64,000 nt of DNA from UBA7985 sp038141425 (GTDB taxonomy: Bacteria; Pseudomonadota; Alphaproteobacteria; UBA7985), in the NCBI GenBank assembly GCA_038141425.1, contig JAYQIC010000010.1, forward strand, positions 558,001 to 622,000. Direction: 5' to 3'. The position numbers were made by a program, and so were the translations under genes. A model generated the notes under the pieces. That model was not told the origin of the DNA. It was given only the letters and a program-made list of their open reading frames with translations, and searched no databases. This document shows positions 19,399-30,628 of this stretch, piece by piece; within the stretch, counting starts at the first letter, position 1; every line of letters begins with the position of its first letter.

Positions 19399-20352
19399 TC
19401 AGGTCTTTGGGCTGTTGTCGCCAAGGGCGGCAAGGCTGCGCGCGGTGAAGTCGCGGTATCCGGGGCTGGTCACGCGCAAGTGCGGGGCGGTCAGCCGGTG
19501 TAACTGCGGCAATCGGTAAAAGGGTACCGTCGGAAAGGCGTGGTGCTCGGCGTGGTATGGCATGTTCCAGGCCAGAAAGCGCACCAGCGGCCCGGTGAAG
19601 GTCGAGCGGCTGTTCTCGAACATATTGGCGACGAAGGCGCAGCGGCCGTGCTCGGCGAGCAGATAGAGCCGCAGGAAGGGCTGTCCCAACAGCGCCGGGA
19701 TGATCCAGACCCACAGCAGCACGGCCGTCTGCAGCCACAGCGACACTGCAAGCAGCCCCAGATAGACGGCAACCATGGTCAGCGCTTCGCGCTGCACCCG
19801 ACCCCTTGCGGATGGGGGCACGAAGGGGTCGCGGTTCAACCCGGCGGCGTTGGTGAACAGGCCACGGATGGCACTGATCCACAGCGGAATACCGCTGACG
19901 TGCCACAGCCAGGCCAAGCGGGTCTGTGGCGGCGTGCCGGCGAGTTCTGGGTCGCGGTCGGGATCCTGGGTATGGCGATGGTGTTCGAAGTGGAAGAAGC
20001 GGAACCAGGTTGCGGGCAGGATCAGCAACAGCGCGCACACCCGGCTGACGGTCTCGTTGAGCCAGTCTGCAGCGAAGGCGGTGCGGTGAATGGCTTCGTG
20101 ATTGAGGGTGAAGAGGAAGATCAGCGCGACCCCAAGCGGCAGCATCAGCGCCCACCAGAACGGCACTTTTGCGATGACGGCAGTCGCGAGGACAGCAATC
20201 AGGGTGAGATGGCCTGCGAGGTGGAGCAGCCCGGCGCTGTCGGACTTGGCGGTCAGCGCGCGGCGCTGCTCAGGGCTGAGCGCGGCAACGAACTGGCGGT
20301 GATCGAGGGGCTCTTCCATGGGAGGCTGCATGGGGCGTTTCGGCGTGTTCAT
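19399..20352 (-). CDS. Membrane fatty acid desaturase family protein
   Basis: About 317 residues with the three histidine boxes of membrane di-iron desaturases: HEAIHR, HFEHHRHT and HAEHHAFP. Hydrophobic segments surround them. The ATG at 20352 (MNTPKRPMQ) is preferred; the frame stays open upstream to 20439 but the extra 29 residues are Cys-rich and unlike the family. Such enzymes introduce double bonds or hydroxyl groups into acyl chains, carotenoids or alkyl groups; this one's substrate cannot be told. It is transcribed towards the tandem repeat after gabD. Confidence 0.87.
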   Translation of the reverse strand: MNTPKRPMQPPMEEPLDHRQFVAALSPEQRRALTAKSDSAGLLHLAGHLTLIAVLATAVIAKVPFWWALMLPLGVALIFLFTLNHEAIHRTAFAADWLNETVSRVCALLLILPATWFRFFHFEHHRHTQDPDRDPELAGTPPQTRLAWLWHVSGIPLWISAIRGLFTNAAGLNRDPFVPPSARGRVQREALTMVAVYLGLLAVSLWLQTAVLLWVWIIPALLGQPFLRLYLLAEHGRCAFVANMFENSRSTFTGPLVRFLAWNMPYHAEHHAFPTVPFYRLPQLHRLTAPHLRVTSPGYRDFTARSLAALGDNSPKT

Positions 20353-20475
20353 GACGGGAAGGCTAGCGCAAGCCGGGCAGGCGCGGCAATCGTTCAGGTT
20401 GGCGCAGTAGAGGCCACGCTTGTTATCGAGATTTTTCATCGACTGACCCGCTGTGGGTGGCGCGCTCGGCCCTTG

Positions 20476-20946
20476 GCCGCTTCGCGGCCTTCGGCCCTCC
20501 CACGCGCAGTTAAGCGGTCACGCCGGGCTTCCCCCGGCGTGGCTCTTTTTCTTTGGTATTGGAATGCGCGACGCTTGGACCCGCCGCGCGAAGCGCGGTC
20601 GGGGACAAGTCGGCGCAATACCTATCCCCTCACACTCAAAACGCGATGCTTTGAGTGTTGCTGTATCGAAGGACTCCAACCCGCTCAAAGCCAAAGGCGT
20701 TTTAAGCGCAAAGGTAAATTGCGCGACGCCTTGGCGAAGACCGCGGAGCGGTCGAGACAAGGTCGGCGCAACCTCTTTCAGTGGACACTCAACACGCTCC
20801 GCTTTGAGTGTCGTTCCACCGAATATCTCCAATACGCTCAAAGGCCCTTCGACAGGCTCAGGATAAACTCCGCCGCGTTGAGCATACATCAAACATGGCG
20901 CGCTCGATTTGACGCCGCTTCGCGGCTTACAAATCTCCCACGCGCA
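20476..20946. repeat. Composite intergenic repeat island
   Basis: A 470-bp stretch without a credible gene. Two imperfect copies of a 155-bp unit start at 20566 and 20721 with GCGCGACGC; each contains a hairpin with ACACTCAA / TTGAGTGT arms (20632-20658 and 20785-20811). Both ends carry GCCGC-TTC-GCGGC (20476-20488, 20914-20926) followed by the 12-mer CTCCCACGCGCA (20497-20508, 20935-20946). CCCTTCGACAGGCTCAGGAT at 20845-20864 matches a motif I recall as common in bacterial intergenic repeats. Confidence 0.85.
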
Positions 20947-20960
20947 ACCGTCCTGGCGCC

Positions 20961-22208
20961 TTAGCGCAGAGGCGGGTCGCTGAGGTCAAGCCCCGGATCC
21001 GCCTCAGAGGCGGTCGCCGGGTCCAGCACCGGCTGTTCGCGCAGCCGCAACCGCACCAGCGTGAAAACCAAAAACACCACCGCCAGCACCCCGGCCACGA
21101 TCATAAAGGCCGAGACCCCGAACAACCGGGTGAGCACACTGGTCACACCGGGCACCAGCACCGCGCCACTGGACCACACCATAATCAGCGTCGCAGACAG
21201 GCTGAGATATTCTTCAGGCCGCGCATGGTCGCTCGCCTGCGCCGATGTGACCGAGAAAATCGCCTCCGTCGAACCCGCCCACAGGCCAAAGGCCGCCACC
21301 AGGAAGAAGAAATTCAGCCCCGCCACCTCGCTGGCAAAGGCGGCACAGCCGACGATCAGCACCGTACAGGCAACGATCACCCAGCGCCGGTCGACCCGGT
21401 CAGAGACAAAACCCGCCGACAGCGGCACGGCAAAGATCCCCAGTTGCATCAGCAACAGCATCAGCCCGATCTGCGCGGGCTCGAAGCCCTTGGCCTGCGC
21501 GAAAATTGGCGCGTAGCCCTGCACCAGCATGGTCACGCCGCCCGCGAACAGCATCCCGGAGACCGCCAGCGGTGAGATCTCGCCACGCCCGCAGCACGCG
21601 AACCTGGGCGGCGCGGGGTGTCGGCACCCGCGGCAGGCCGGGCAGCAGCATGGGTGTCAGGGCCGCAAGCGTCAGCCCCAGCGCCACCAGCGGCGCCATG
21701 TTGCCATCGACGCTGATAAAGCCGATGCCAAAGCCCCGACCCCGATCCCGACGACGAACAGGGTGTTCAGGCTCGCCTGCACCCGGCCGCGGAAACGGTT
21801 GGTCACCAGCGCGTTGAACCAGCTCTGCCCGACCACGAACAGCTGGGTCATGGCAACGCCATACGCCAGCCGCCCAAGCCCCCAAAACAGCGGCTGCTCG
21901 GTAAAGGCCAGCGTGGCGTAGGAGATCAGCAGCATCCCGAGCGCCAGCAGCCACGTCCGTGCCTGCCCCAACCGGCGCACCAGTGCACCGGTGATAAAGC
22001 AGCCCAGCACTCCGCCCACGGCCGTCACCGAAATCAGCATGCCCGCGACCGAAGGATCATAGCCCAGCGCCGAAAGCCGGATCGGGACCCTGGCGTAGAT
22101 CAGCCCGCTCGCGAACCCTCCAAAAACCATGGACAGCACCGCGCTGACCACGACCCGGACGCGGATCATAAGGCTCAGGTCCAGCGCTGAAAACGTCGGG
22201 TTGGTCAT
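20961..22208 (-). CDS. MFS transporter (two frame breaks)
   Basis: A major facilitator of about 415 residues spread over three frames. The N-terminal part from ATG 22208 (MTNPTFSALDLSLM) has about six membrane helices, including FGGFASGLIYARVPIRL and GRLAYGVAMTQLFVVGQSWF; the C-terminal part from about 21560 starts FAGGVTMLVQGYAPIFAQAK. Breaks are near 21735 and 21580. YajR/YcaD-like exporters have a similar layout, but the substrate is unknown. The C-terminal tail is acidic and polar. It is divergent from the PLP enzyme gene across a 514-bp spacer. Confidence 0.85.
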
Positions 22209-22722
22209 CAAGGCTCCAGTCTCAACGGACAAACCCCGGGGGTCGAAGACCCGGTTTCGGGGGCCGCGCGAGATCCATTTTCCGTGCGGAACAAGCCTTG
22301 TGCTTGAACCCAGGACCGATGTGCGTCTTGTGATTTCGCGGCACCCCGGTCGATTTAGGTCGCAGACTGTCGCAGATCGCTTGAGACCGTGAGAGAGCCC
22401 CCCGCGAGACACCTGAGAGCCCCCAAAAGACCCCGAAAGCCCTCGAAAGACCCCCGGCAGGCCCCCGAGAGGCCCTGAGTGACAAACGCCCAAAGCCCGA
22501 TGGCCCACGGCTGTCGCTCAGCTGTATTGCCACCCTGGTCCCGAAGTGCTCTGCTGCGCGCCACGCCTGACCACGCGCAGAATCCGCGCAGAACCCTCGG
22601 GTTGCTTTGCGCGGGTTGTGCATCGGCCTGAGCACTGACCGAGCACTGAAAGGACAGCCGGGTGACACAGTCTGAAGATCACCGGAAAGGCCCGGGAGAC
22701 CGGGGCAACCGCCGCCTGCCCA
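22209..22722. other. 514-bp spacer with low-complexity repeats
   Basis: No protein gene is supported. From about 22385 to 22480 the DNA is a degenerate repeat of GAAAGCCCC/GAGAGCCCC units of roughly 10-14 bp. A GGGTC-gaa-GACCC hairpin lies near 22240-22252. The last about 120 bp before 22723 should hold the promoter of the PLP enzyme gene. Confidence 0.6.
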
Positions 22723-23905
22723 ATGTCGTCCGGCGCAGCCCTTTCCCCCTCTGAATCGCGCGCACTGGGCTCGCCCCTGCAGCCCGCCGTGGTCTACGCC
22801 ACCCCCGACGTCGACGCGCTGGAAGACCAGTACGAAGGCCGAGCAGCGGGCTACACCTACGCCCGAGAAGGACACCCCAACGCCGACCTGCTGGCGGCCA
22901 AGATCGACGCGCTCGAAGCCGCGCGCCGCGCCGGGACTGATCACCAGCTCGGGTATGTCGGCGATTGCCGCGGGCGTGCTCGGCGTGCTCAAGGCCGGCG
23001 ACCACGTCATCGCCGGCGACCAGCTCTACGGCAAGAGCCTGAGGCTGCTCAATCAGGACCTGCCCCGGCTCGGGCTGTCGGCCTCGCTGGTTGACGTGGC
23101 CGATGCGGCCAACGTCGCTGCGGCGCTACGCCCGGAAACGCGGATGGTGCTGGTCGAGGTCGTCTCCAACCCCACCCTGCGAATCGCCGATATCGACGGC
23201 ATCGCCGCGCTGTGCCGCCAGCGCGGCGTGCTGCTGCTGATCGACAACACCTTCACCACCCCGGCGGTGGTCTCGGGCTTCGAGCTCGGTGCCGATCTGG
23301 TGGTCAATTCGGTGACCAAGCTGCTCGCCGGCCACTCGGACGTGACGCTGGGCTATGTCGCGGCGAGGGACCCGGCGCTGCGTCAGGCGCTGGAGGACGC
23401 CGTAGCCACCTGGGGGCTGACGCCCTCGCCGTGGGACTGCTGGATGGCAGAACGCGGGCTCCACACCTTCGAGCTGCGGTTTGAACGCGCTCAGGCCAAC
23501 GCCGGGCGGATCGCCGATCATTTAGCGGGCCTCGCAGGCGTTGAGCGGGTCTTCTACCCCGGCCGCAAGGATCATCCCGACCGCACGCTGGCCCGGGCCC
23601 TGCTGGGCACCAATCCGGGCAACATGGTCAGCTTTACCGTCCCCGGCGGGCGGGCGCAGGCCAACGCCCTGATGCGGGCGCTCGGCGGGATCGCCTTTGC
23701 GCCAACGCTGGGCGATGTCAGCACCACGATCTCGCACCCGGCCTCGAGCTCCCACCGTGGGCTGACCGAAGCACAGCGTGCCGCACTGGGCATTACCGAG
23801 GCCTTCTTCCGGCTGTCGGTGGGGATCGAAGACCCGGCCCTGCTGCTCGACGAGCTCAGCGCGGGGGTTGCCGCCGCCCGCGACAGCCTCTCCGGGAGCG
23901 ATTGA
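22723..23905 (+). CDS. Cys/Met-metabolism PLP-dependent enzyme (frame broken)
   Basis: A trans-sulfuration-family enzyme (cystathionine gamma-synthase, beta-lyase, gamma-lyase or related) of about 394 residues. The PLP lysine is in NSVTKLLAGHSDVTLG, with LLIDNTFTTP upstream and SSSHRGLTEAQRAALGI near the end. The frame changes near 22940, between LEAARRA and GLITSSGMSAIAAGVLGVLK. The N-terminus is short, beginning just before SPLQPAVVYATPD, so the start at 22723 is uncertain. The family is too uniform to name the reaction from sequence alone. Confidence 0.88.
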
Positions 23906-24053
23906 GCCGCCGAGCCTCAGCCACAGAGGCGCCGGTCGGAACGCCGGGGCGCAAAACAAACGGTCTCGTCTGTCGCCGGATCAGGCTGCGTCGTCGCCGG
24001 TGCAGGGCCTCGGCAGGATCGACCCTGCCGGGTCGACCGGGCGGCCATTGGCT

Positions 24054-25771
24054 CTAGACGGCCCGCTGCGGCTCACCGGCCCGCTGGCGGGTTTCCCACG
24101 CCGGATCGAACCATGCCGGAGCATTGCTCGGTGGCAGTGGATCGCGCCCGAGGATCAGGTCGGACGCCCGCTCGCCCACCATCATTGATGGCGCATTGAG
24201 GTTGCCGTTAGTGATCACCGGAAAAATCGAGCTGTCGGCAACCCGCAGGTTCCCCACCCCGCGCACCCGGCAGTCGCGGTCGAGCACCGCCATGGGATCA
24301 TCGTCACGGCCGATCTTGCAGGTACAGGACGGGTGATAGGCGCTCTCGACATTCTCGCGCACCCAGGCGTCGATCTCATCGTCGCTCTGCACCCCGAACC
24401 CGGGCTGGATTTCATCGCCCCGGAAGGGTGCCAAAGCATCCTGCTGCAGGATTTCCGGGTCAGGCGGATCGCCTTACGCCAGTCGCTGACGTCGCGTGGA
24501 TCGGTGAGGTAGTTGAACAGGATCGACGGCGCGTCCTCAGCCATCGGCGTGCGGATGGCGACCCGCCCCCGGCTGCGCGGCTTGTTCGGGCCGACGTGGA
24601 CCTGAAAGCCGTGTCCGTCAAAGGCCGCGCGCCCGTCATAGCGCATGGCCGCGGGCAGAAAGTGGTACTGGATGTCCGGCCACTGCACGCCCTTGTCCGA
24701 GCGGATAAAGGCGCAGGCCTCGAAGTGATTGGTCGCGCCGAGGCCGGTCTTGGTCAGCATCCACCGCGCCCCGATCCACGCCTTGCTGAGCGGGTTCAGC
24801 CGCCCGTTGAGTGTGATCGACTGGGTGCAGCGGTACTGGAAGTATACTTCCAGATGGTCCTGCAGATTGGCGCCCACCCCGGGCAGGTCCACCACCGGCA
24901 TAACGCCCGCTTCCTTGAGCACCGTCGCCGGGCCGATGCCCGAGCGCTGCAGCAGCGTCGGCGAGCCGATGGAGCCGGCCGCCAGAATAACCTCACGGCG
25001 GGCCATGACCTGCGCGGTCTTGCCCCCACGGGTAACCTCGACCCCGACCGCGCGGGTGCCGTCGAGCAGAACTCGCTGCGCCAGCACCCCGGTGATGATC
25101 TGCAGGTTGGGCCGCTTGCGCGCTGGCGAGAGGAAGGCGTTTGCCGTCGACTGGCGCCGCCCACCGGCGACGTTCATCTGCATGGGGCCAAAGCCCTCCT
25201 GCTGATAACCGTTATAGTCCTCAGTAACCGGGTAGCCGGCCTGCTCACCGGCGGCGATAAAGGCATCATAGAGCGGGTTCAGCAGCCGGTTGTTACCGTT
25301 GCCGACACCGACCTCCCCACCCCGGCCGCGGTAGCTGTCCTCGCCAAAACCCGTGCGTTCGAGCCGCTGGTAGTAGGGCAGCAAGCTGGCGTAGTTCCAG
25401 CCCTCTGCGCCAGCCTCTTCCCACTGGTCCAGATCGCCCGCACAGCCGCGAACGAAAGCCATGCCATTGATGCTCGACGAACCACCGAGCACCTTGCCGC
25501 GCGGGCAGTCCATCACCCGGCCTCCCAGCCCCGGCTCGGGGTCGGACCAGTAGCCCCAGTTGAACTTGTCCTGGGTCATGGGGATGGACAGCGCCGTGGG
25601 CATCTGCACGAAAATCGACCGGTCGCTGCCGCCGAACTCCAGCACGGCGACCCGGATGTCCGGGTCCTCGGTCAGCCGGGCTGCGATGATGGCACCGGCC
25701 GAGCCGCTGCCCACAATCACGTAGTCAAATTCGGAAGATGTCGCTGCTGGCGCGGGGTTTGTGGTGGTCAA
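24054..25771 (-). CDS. GMC oxidoreductase, choline dehydrogenase-like (frame broken)
   Basis: An FAD enzyme of about 572 residues: YVIVGSGSAGAIIAARL (FAD-binding GxGxxG), GKVLGGSSSINGMAFVRG (GMC signature 1) and AAGSIGSPTLLQRSGIGP (signature 2). The end YHPSCTCKIG and NGNLNAPSMMVGERASDLIL (active-site His and Asn) matches BetA. The frame breaks near 24445 where one G is missing before AAATCC; expected sequence is LTREILQQDALAPFRGDEIQ. Choline dehydrogenase makes betaine aldehyde, but related GMC enzymes use other alcohols, and no betB or betI is adjacent, so no symbol is given. Confidence 0.88.
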
Positions 25772-25897
25772 AATGGCCTCGTCAATCTTGTCTGGTCCGT
25801 TGATTCGCTATGCAGTTTAAAACAGGCTTGCCGCCCTGTCCCCCGCCTGTGTCCTTCCTCTTGGCGAAAACGTCTTCCAGCGCGTAAGTTCAGCGCC

Positions 25898-26796
25898 ATG
25901 ATCACCGTCGAAAACCTCAGCTTCACCTATCCCGGCGCCGCAAGCCCGGCGCTGCGAGACCTGAATTTCAGCCTCGAAGACGGCGAAATCTTCGGCTTCC
26001 TCGGCCCCTCCGGCGCGGGCAAGTCGACCACGCAGAAGATCCTGATCCGGCTGCTGCAGGGCTACGAGGGGCGGGCCGAGGTGCTGGGTCGCGAAGTCCG
26101 GCGTTGGGACAAGAGCTTTACGAACAGGTCGGGGTCTCCTTCGAGCTGCCCAACCACTATGCGCGGCTGACCGCGCTGGAAAACCTGCGCCATTTCGCTG
26201 CCTTCTACCAAGAACCGACCATCGACCCCCACCGCGTCCTCGACTGGGTCGGTCTGAGCGATGCTGCCGACGAGCGCGCAGGCGCGCTGTCCAAGGGAAT
26301 GAAAGTCCGGCTCAATCTCGCCCGCGCCTGCATCCACCGCCCGCGCCTGCTGTTTCTCGACGAGCCCACCAGCGGGCTCGACCCGGTGAACACCCGGCTG
26401 GTCATGGAGCTGGTCCGGCGGCTGCGCGAGGAAGGCACCACCGTCCTCGTCACCACCCACAACATGAGCCTCGCCGACCAGCTGTGCGACCGGGTCGCCT
26501 TCATCGTCGACGGCCAGATCGCGCTGATCGATGCGCCCGACCGCCTCAAGCGCCAGCACGGCGAAGGTCAGGTGCGCCTGAAGCAGGCGGGAAGCCCCGC
26601 CCGACAGTTCCCCCTCGATGGCCTTGGCGAAAATCAGGCCTTCCTCGATGCCCTGCGAACCGGCGGCACGATCGAGAGCCTGCAATCCGAGCAAACCACG
26701 CTCGACGATATCTTCATCGAGGTCACCGGAAAGACCCTGCACGCCGAGGAAGCCCCTCCCTCCACGGCCAGCAGCGCCGGAAGCAAGGGCAGGTGA
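25898..26796 (+). CDS. ABC exporter ATP-binding protein (frame broken)
   Basis: About 299 residues. Walker A is GPSGAGKST, the signature region ALSKGMKVRLNLARA, and Walker B LLFLDEPTSGLDP, as in CcmA/DrrA-type ATPases that energise ABC-2 exporters. The frame is lost near 26115 at a TTT run (expected KSFYEQVGVSFELPNHYARL). It is followed after 4 bp by the first permease, and the three genes form one operon. The layout resembles the mycobacterial Rv2686c-Rv2688c drug exporter; substrate unknown. Confidence 0.9.
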
Positions 26797-26800
26797 TCCC

Positions 26801-27564
<764 letters not shown>

Positions 27565-27568
<4 letters not shown>

Positions 27569-28389
27569 CGGCGCGCAGTATCCTCGCCTTCGGCCTCAAC
27601 GACAGCCGGCTGATCCTGCGCGACCGCTTCCTGCGCATGATGGCAGTGATGATCGTGCTGATCGCGCTCGGGCTTCGCTTCGGCCTGCCGCCGCTGACCG
27701 GCTATCTGGACGGGCTGGGCCTGCTGCCCGGTGCGCTGGGGACCGAGCCTGCAAGCCACTATTTCCCGCTGGTGCTGGCCTATTTCAGCCTGTTCGACGG
27801 GCCGCTGCTGGTCGGGTTCATCTTCGGCTTCGTGGTCCTCGATGAAAAAGAAGACCGCACGCTGGACGCCATGGCCGTGACCCCTGTGGCGCTGGTCGAC
27901 TATATGCTGTGGCGGTCACTGCTGAGCTGGGCGCTGGGCTTCGGTGTAACGCTGGCACAGGTGCTGTTCGTCGGTCCGGCGCTGGAGCAGCCCGGCATGG
28001 ACACCGCCGCATTGCCGGGCATGATACCGCTGATCGGCCTGTGCGCGCTGGCCGGTCTGGGGGCGCCACTGTTCATGCTGTTTCTCGCCGCCACGGCCAG
28101 CGACAAGGTGCAGGGCTTCGCCATGGCCAAGTTCATCGGCATCGGGGGCTGTTGATCCTCGTCGGCTGGTTCCTGCCATCTCCACTGGACTGGCTGCCTG
28201 CGCTTTTCCCCCTATCTGGTGGCCAAGGCCTACTGGCTGTCGCTCAGTACCGGGATGGGCAGCGGGATCGGCGGCGATGCGGGCGCGTCGAGCCTGTCGT
28301 TGTGGCTGAGTGCGGCGGCGGCGCTACTCCTGCACATCGTGGCAATCGCCGGTTTGATCGCCCACCTCGACCGACGGCAGCGCGCCTGA
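27565..28389 (+). CDS. ABC-2 type exporter permease 2 (two frame breaks)
   Basis: The first 195 residues (SILAFGLNDSRLILRDRFLR onward, with several membrane helices) end near 28150 at a frame change; another frame carries LILVGWFLP, and after a second change near 28215 a third carries YLVAKAYWLSLSTGMGSGIG and the last helix up to a TGA at 28389. About 274 residues in total. It overlaps the preceding permease by 4 bp. With the ATPase it forms a heterodimeric ABC-2 exporter. Confidence 0.82.
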
Positions 28390-28554
28390 TCACGCCACGC
28401 CCGCCGACGGCCTTCCTCCACACCCATAGAACGATTCAGCAGCCTTCACCGAAGGATACCGGAAGAATGCCAGCCCTGCCCCGCTAGACAGCTTGGAGAG
28501 GCGCGTGCCTGCTGAAACGCGCTGCTGCCGGAGAGAGGGAGGCTCCTGCAATCC

Positions 28555-29712
28555 ATGTCGTTTTTTGTTGATGCATGGCAATCGATTGCGCCGTCCGGGC
28601 TGACGCTCTGGCTGTTTGCGCTCGTGGCCGCCACCGTGATCGGCGCGCTGACTCTGGGTCGCCTGTTCCGCTACGGACCGGCGCGGACCCTGTTCCTCGC
28701 GCCTGCCTTCCTGCTGTTCAGCATATTCGTGCTCTACCCGATCGTTGGCTCGACCTGGATGAGCCTGCACGACGTGCGCGCCGACCGTCTGGTCTGCTCG
28801 GACGGGCGCGAGATCAAGGATCTCGAAGAAGGCGAATACTGTCGCCGCGTGCAGAAGATGGAGTGGGTCGGCCTCAACAACTATCGCCGCTTCTTTGCCA
28901 AGACCGATCGAAACATCGAGCGTGCGGGCAAGGAGCTGGCCAAACTCAGCCCGGTGAAGTTCACCGAAGACGGCGTGGGCTGGGATCCCTCGACCATGTC
29001 CAAAGGGCGGTATCCGCGCCTGACTGACGCCGGTGAAGCGCTGTTCAACAACCTGATCTGGCTGATCATGTTCCAGGTGGCCATCCCCATCGGCCTCGCG
29101 CTGGCGGTGCTGCTCAACCAGAACCACTTCGTCGTGCGGCTGATGAAGCCGACGTTTTTCTTCCCGTTCGTGCTGTCGCCGACGGTGATCGCCTTCCTGT
29201 TCCAGTTCTTCTACAACACCGCCGACGGCGCGCCGCTGATGTGGCTGTTCAACTCGATTGGATGGGGCAAGGATGGCATTCTGGGCACCGACGGCTGGTC
29301 CAACATCGGCATTATCATCGCCGCCTGGTACCCGCAGATTGCCTACTGCGTGATCATCTATCTGGCCGGGTTGACGGCGATCAACGCCGAACTGATCGAG
29401 GCGGGGAAGCTCGATGGCGCTGCGGGCTTCACCCTGTTTCGCAAGATCGTGCTGCCCCAGCTGTGGCCCGCGACCTTCATCTGCGTGGTGGTGACGACCA
29501 TCGGCGCGCTGCGATCCTTTGATCTGGTGCACGTCATGACCGTCGGGGGACAGAAATCCGAGGTACTGGCACGGCTGATGTACGAGGTCGGCTTTGGCGA
29601 GAACGGCGGCAACTACGGCTACGGCGCAACGATCTCGGTGATCCTGTTCCTGATCATGCTCGTGTTCATCATCTTCTTCGTGACCAACATGGTCCGGCAG
29701 GCGGACGACTAG
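28555..29712 (+). CDS. Sugar ABC transporter permease, MalF-like
   Basis: A 385-residue inner-membrane permease. The EAA loop EAGKLDGAAGFTLFRKIVLP contacts an ATPase. It is longer than the usual 290-310 residues: an extra N-terminal helix (about residues 18-38) precedes the normal first helix, and about 75 mostly charged residues (about 80-155) are inserted in the first periplasmic loop, with two cysteines (LVCSDG and EYCRR) that could form a disulfide. It is followed 13 bp later by the MalG-like permease. No ATPase gene of the importer type is in the window. Confidence 0.9.
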   Translation: MSFFVDAWQSIAPSGLTLWLFALVAATVIGALTLGRLFRYGPARTLFLAPAFLLFSIFVLYPIVGSTWMSLHDVRADRLVCSDGREIKDLEEGEYCRRVQKMEWVGLNNYRRFFAKTDRNIERAGKELAKLSPVKFTEDGVGWDPSTMSKGRYPRLTDAGEALFNNLIWLIMFQVAIPIGLALAVLLNQNHFVVRLMKPTFFFPFVLSPTVIAFLFQFFYNTADGAPLMWLFNSIGWGKDGILGTDGWSNIGIIIAAWYPQIAYCVIIYLAGLTAINAELIEAGKLDGAAGFTLFRKIVLPQLWPATFICVVVTTIGALRSFDLVHVMTVGGQKSEVLARLMYEVGFGENGGNYGYGATISVILFLIMLVFIIFFVTNMVRQADD

Positions 29713-29725
29713 GGAGAAGCCGCAC

Positions 29726-30595
29726 ATGTACCCCAGTCCCGAGCATACCTGGCGGCCCGGCGCCCGCACCTTCTACTGGTCCAGCGCCATTGCCGTGATG
29801 CTGATCTGGCTGACCCCGATTTTCCTGCTGCTGAACACGGCGCTGAAGTCGAACGAACAGATCAACGCTGAACAGGGCGCAAAGTTCACCATCCCCGCAC
29901 CCCTGATGCCTGAGGGCTTCTGGGTGCTACTCGGCAACCCGGCGTTCTGGTCGTCGATGGTCTACAGCTTTCTGGTGGTCCTGCCCGTGGTCTGCATCGC
30001 GGTCAGCTTCGCGACACTGGCCGGCTACGTCCTCGCCAAGCACAAGTTCCTCGGCCGCACGTGGCTGTTCGCCATCTTCGTCGCCGGCAACTTCGTCCCC
30101 TTCCAGGTGCTGACCTTCCCTGTGCTGCGGATGATGCAGGATCTGGGCTTCGGCGACTGGTCACCCTACAACTCTCTATGGGCACTGATCCTGTTCCATG
30201 GAGCTTTCCAGACCGGGTTCTGCGTGTTCTTCATGCGCAACTTCATCGCCGCGCTGCCGACCGAACTGATCGAGGCGGCACGGATGGAGGGCGCCAACGA
30301 ATTTCAGGTGTTCTGGAACGTGATCCTGCCGCTGCTGCGCCCGGCGCTAGCCGCCTTGGGGCTACTGATCTTCACCTTCGTCTGGAACGACTTCTATTGG
30401 TCGCTGGTGCTGACCCAGGGTGATCTGATGCTGGTCCCGACGCAGCTGGTAAACCTCGCCTCCGGGCAGTGGCAGAACCGGTGGAACGTCATGGCGGGCG
30501 GGTCGATCATCGTCGCCCTGCCCCCGCTGGTCTTCTTCTTCTTCCTCCAGCGTCAGTTCGTCGCCGGACTGACCCTCGGCGCGCGCAAGGGCTGA
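29726..30595 (+). CDS. Sugar ABC transporter permease, MalG-like
   Basis: A 289-residue permease with six predicted helices and the EAA loop EAARMEGANEFQVFWNVILP. Pairs with the preceding permease. A GGAGAAG motif lies upstream of its ATG. The solute-binding partner is probably the protein encoded convergently at 31754-32980, with an aldo/keto reductase gene between. Confidence 0.9.
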   Translation: MYPSPEHTWRPGARTFYWSSAIAVMLIWLTPIFLLLNTALKSNEQINAEQGAKFTIPAPLMPEGFWVLLGNPAFWSSMVYSFLVVLPVVCIAVSFATLAGYVLAKHKFLGRTWLFAIFVAGNFVPFQVLTFPVLRMMQDLGFGDWSPYNSLWALILFHGAFQTGFCVFFMRNFIAALPTELIEAARMEGANEFQVFWNVILPLLRPALAALGLLIFTFVWNDFYWSLVLTQGDLMLVPTQLVNLASGQWQNRWNVMAGGSIIVALPPLVFFFFLQRQFVAGLTLGARKG

Positions 30596-30628
30596 GGAAG
30601 CCCCGGCTTCAGTCAGTCGCGGCCAGCC

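Noticed and set aside
22640..22730. SAM-I riboswitch before the PLP enzyme gene
   Set aside because: GGCCCGGGAGACCGGGGCAACC resembles part of the core, but the AGAG/GGAGGGAC segment and closing stem are missing and it runs into the start codon.
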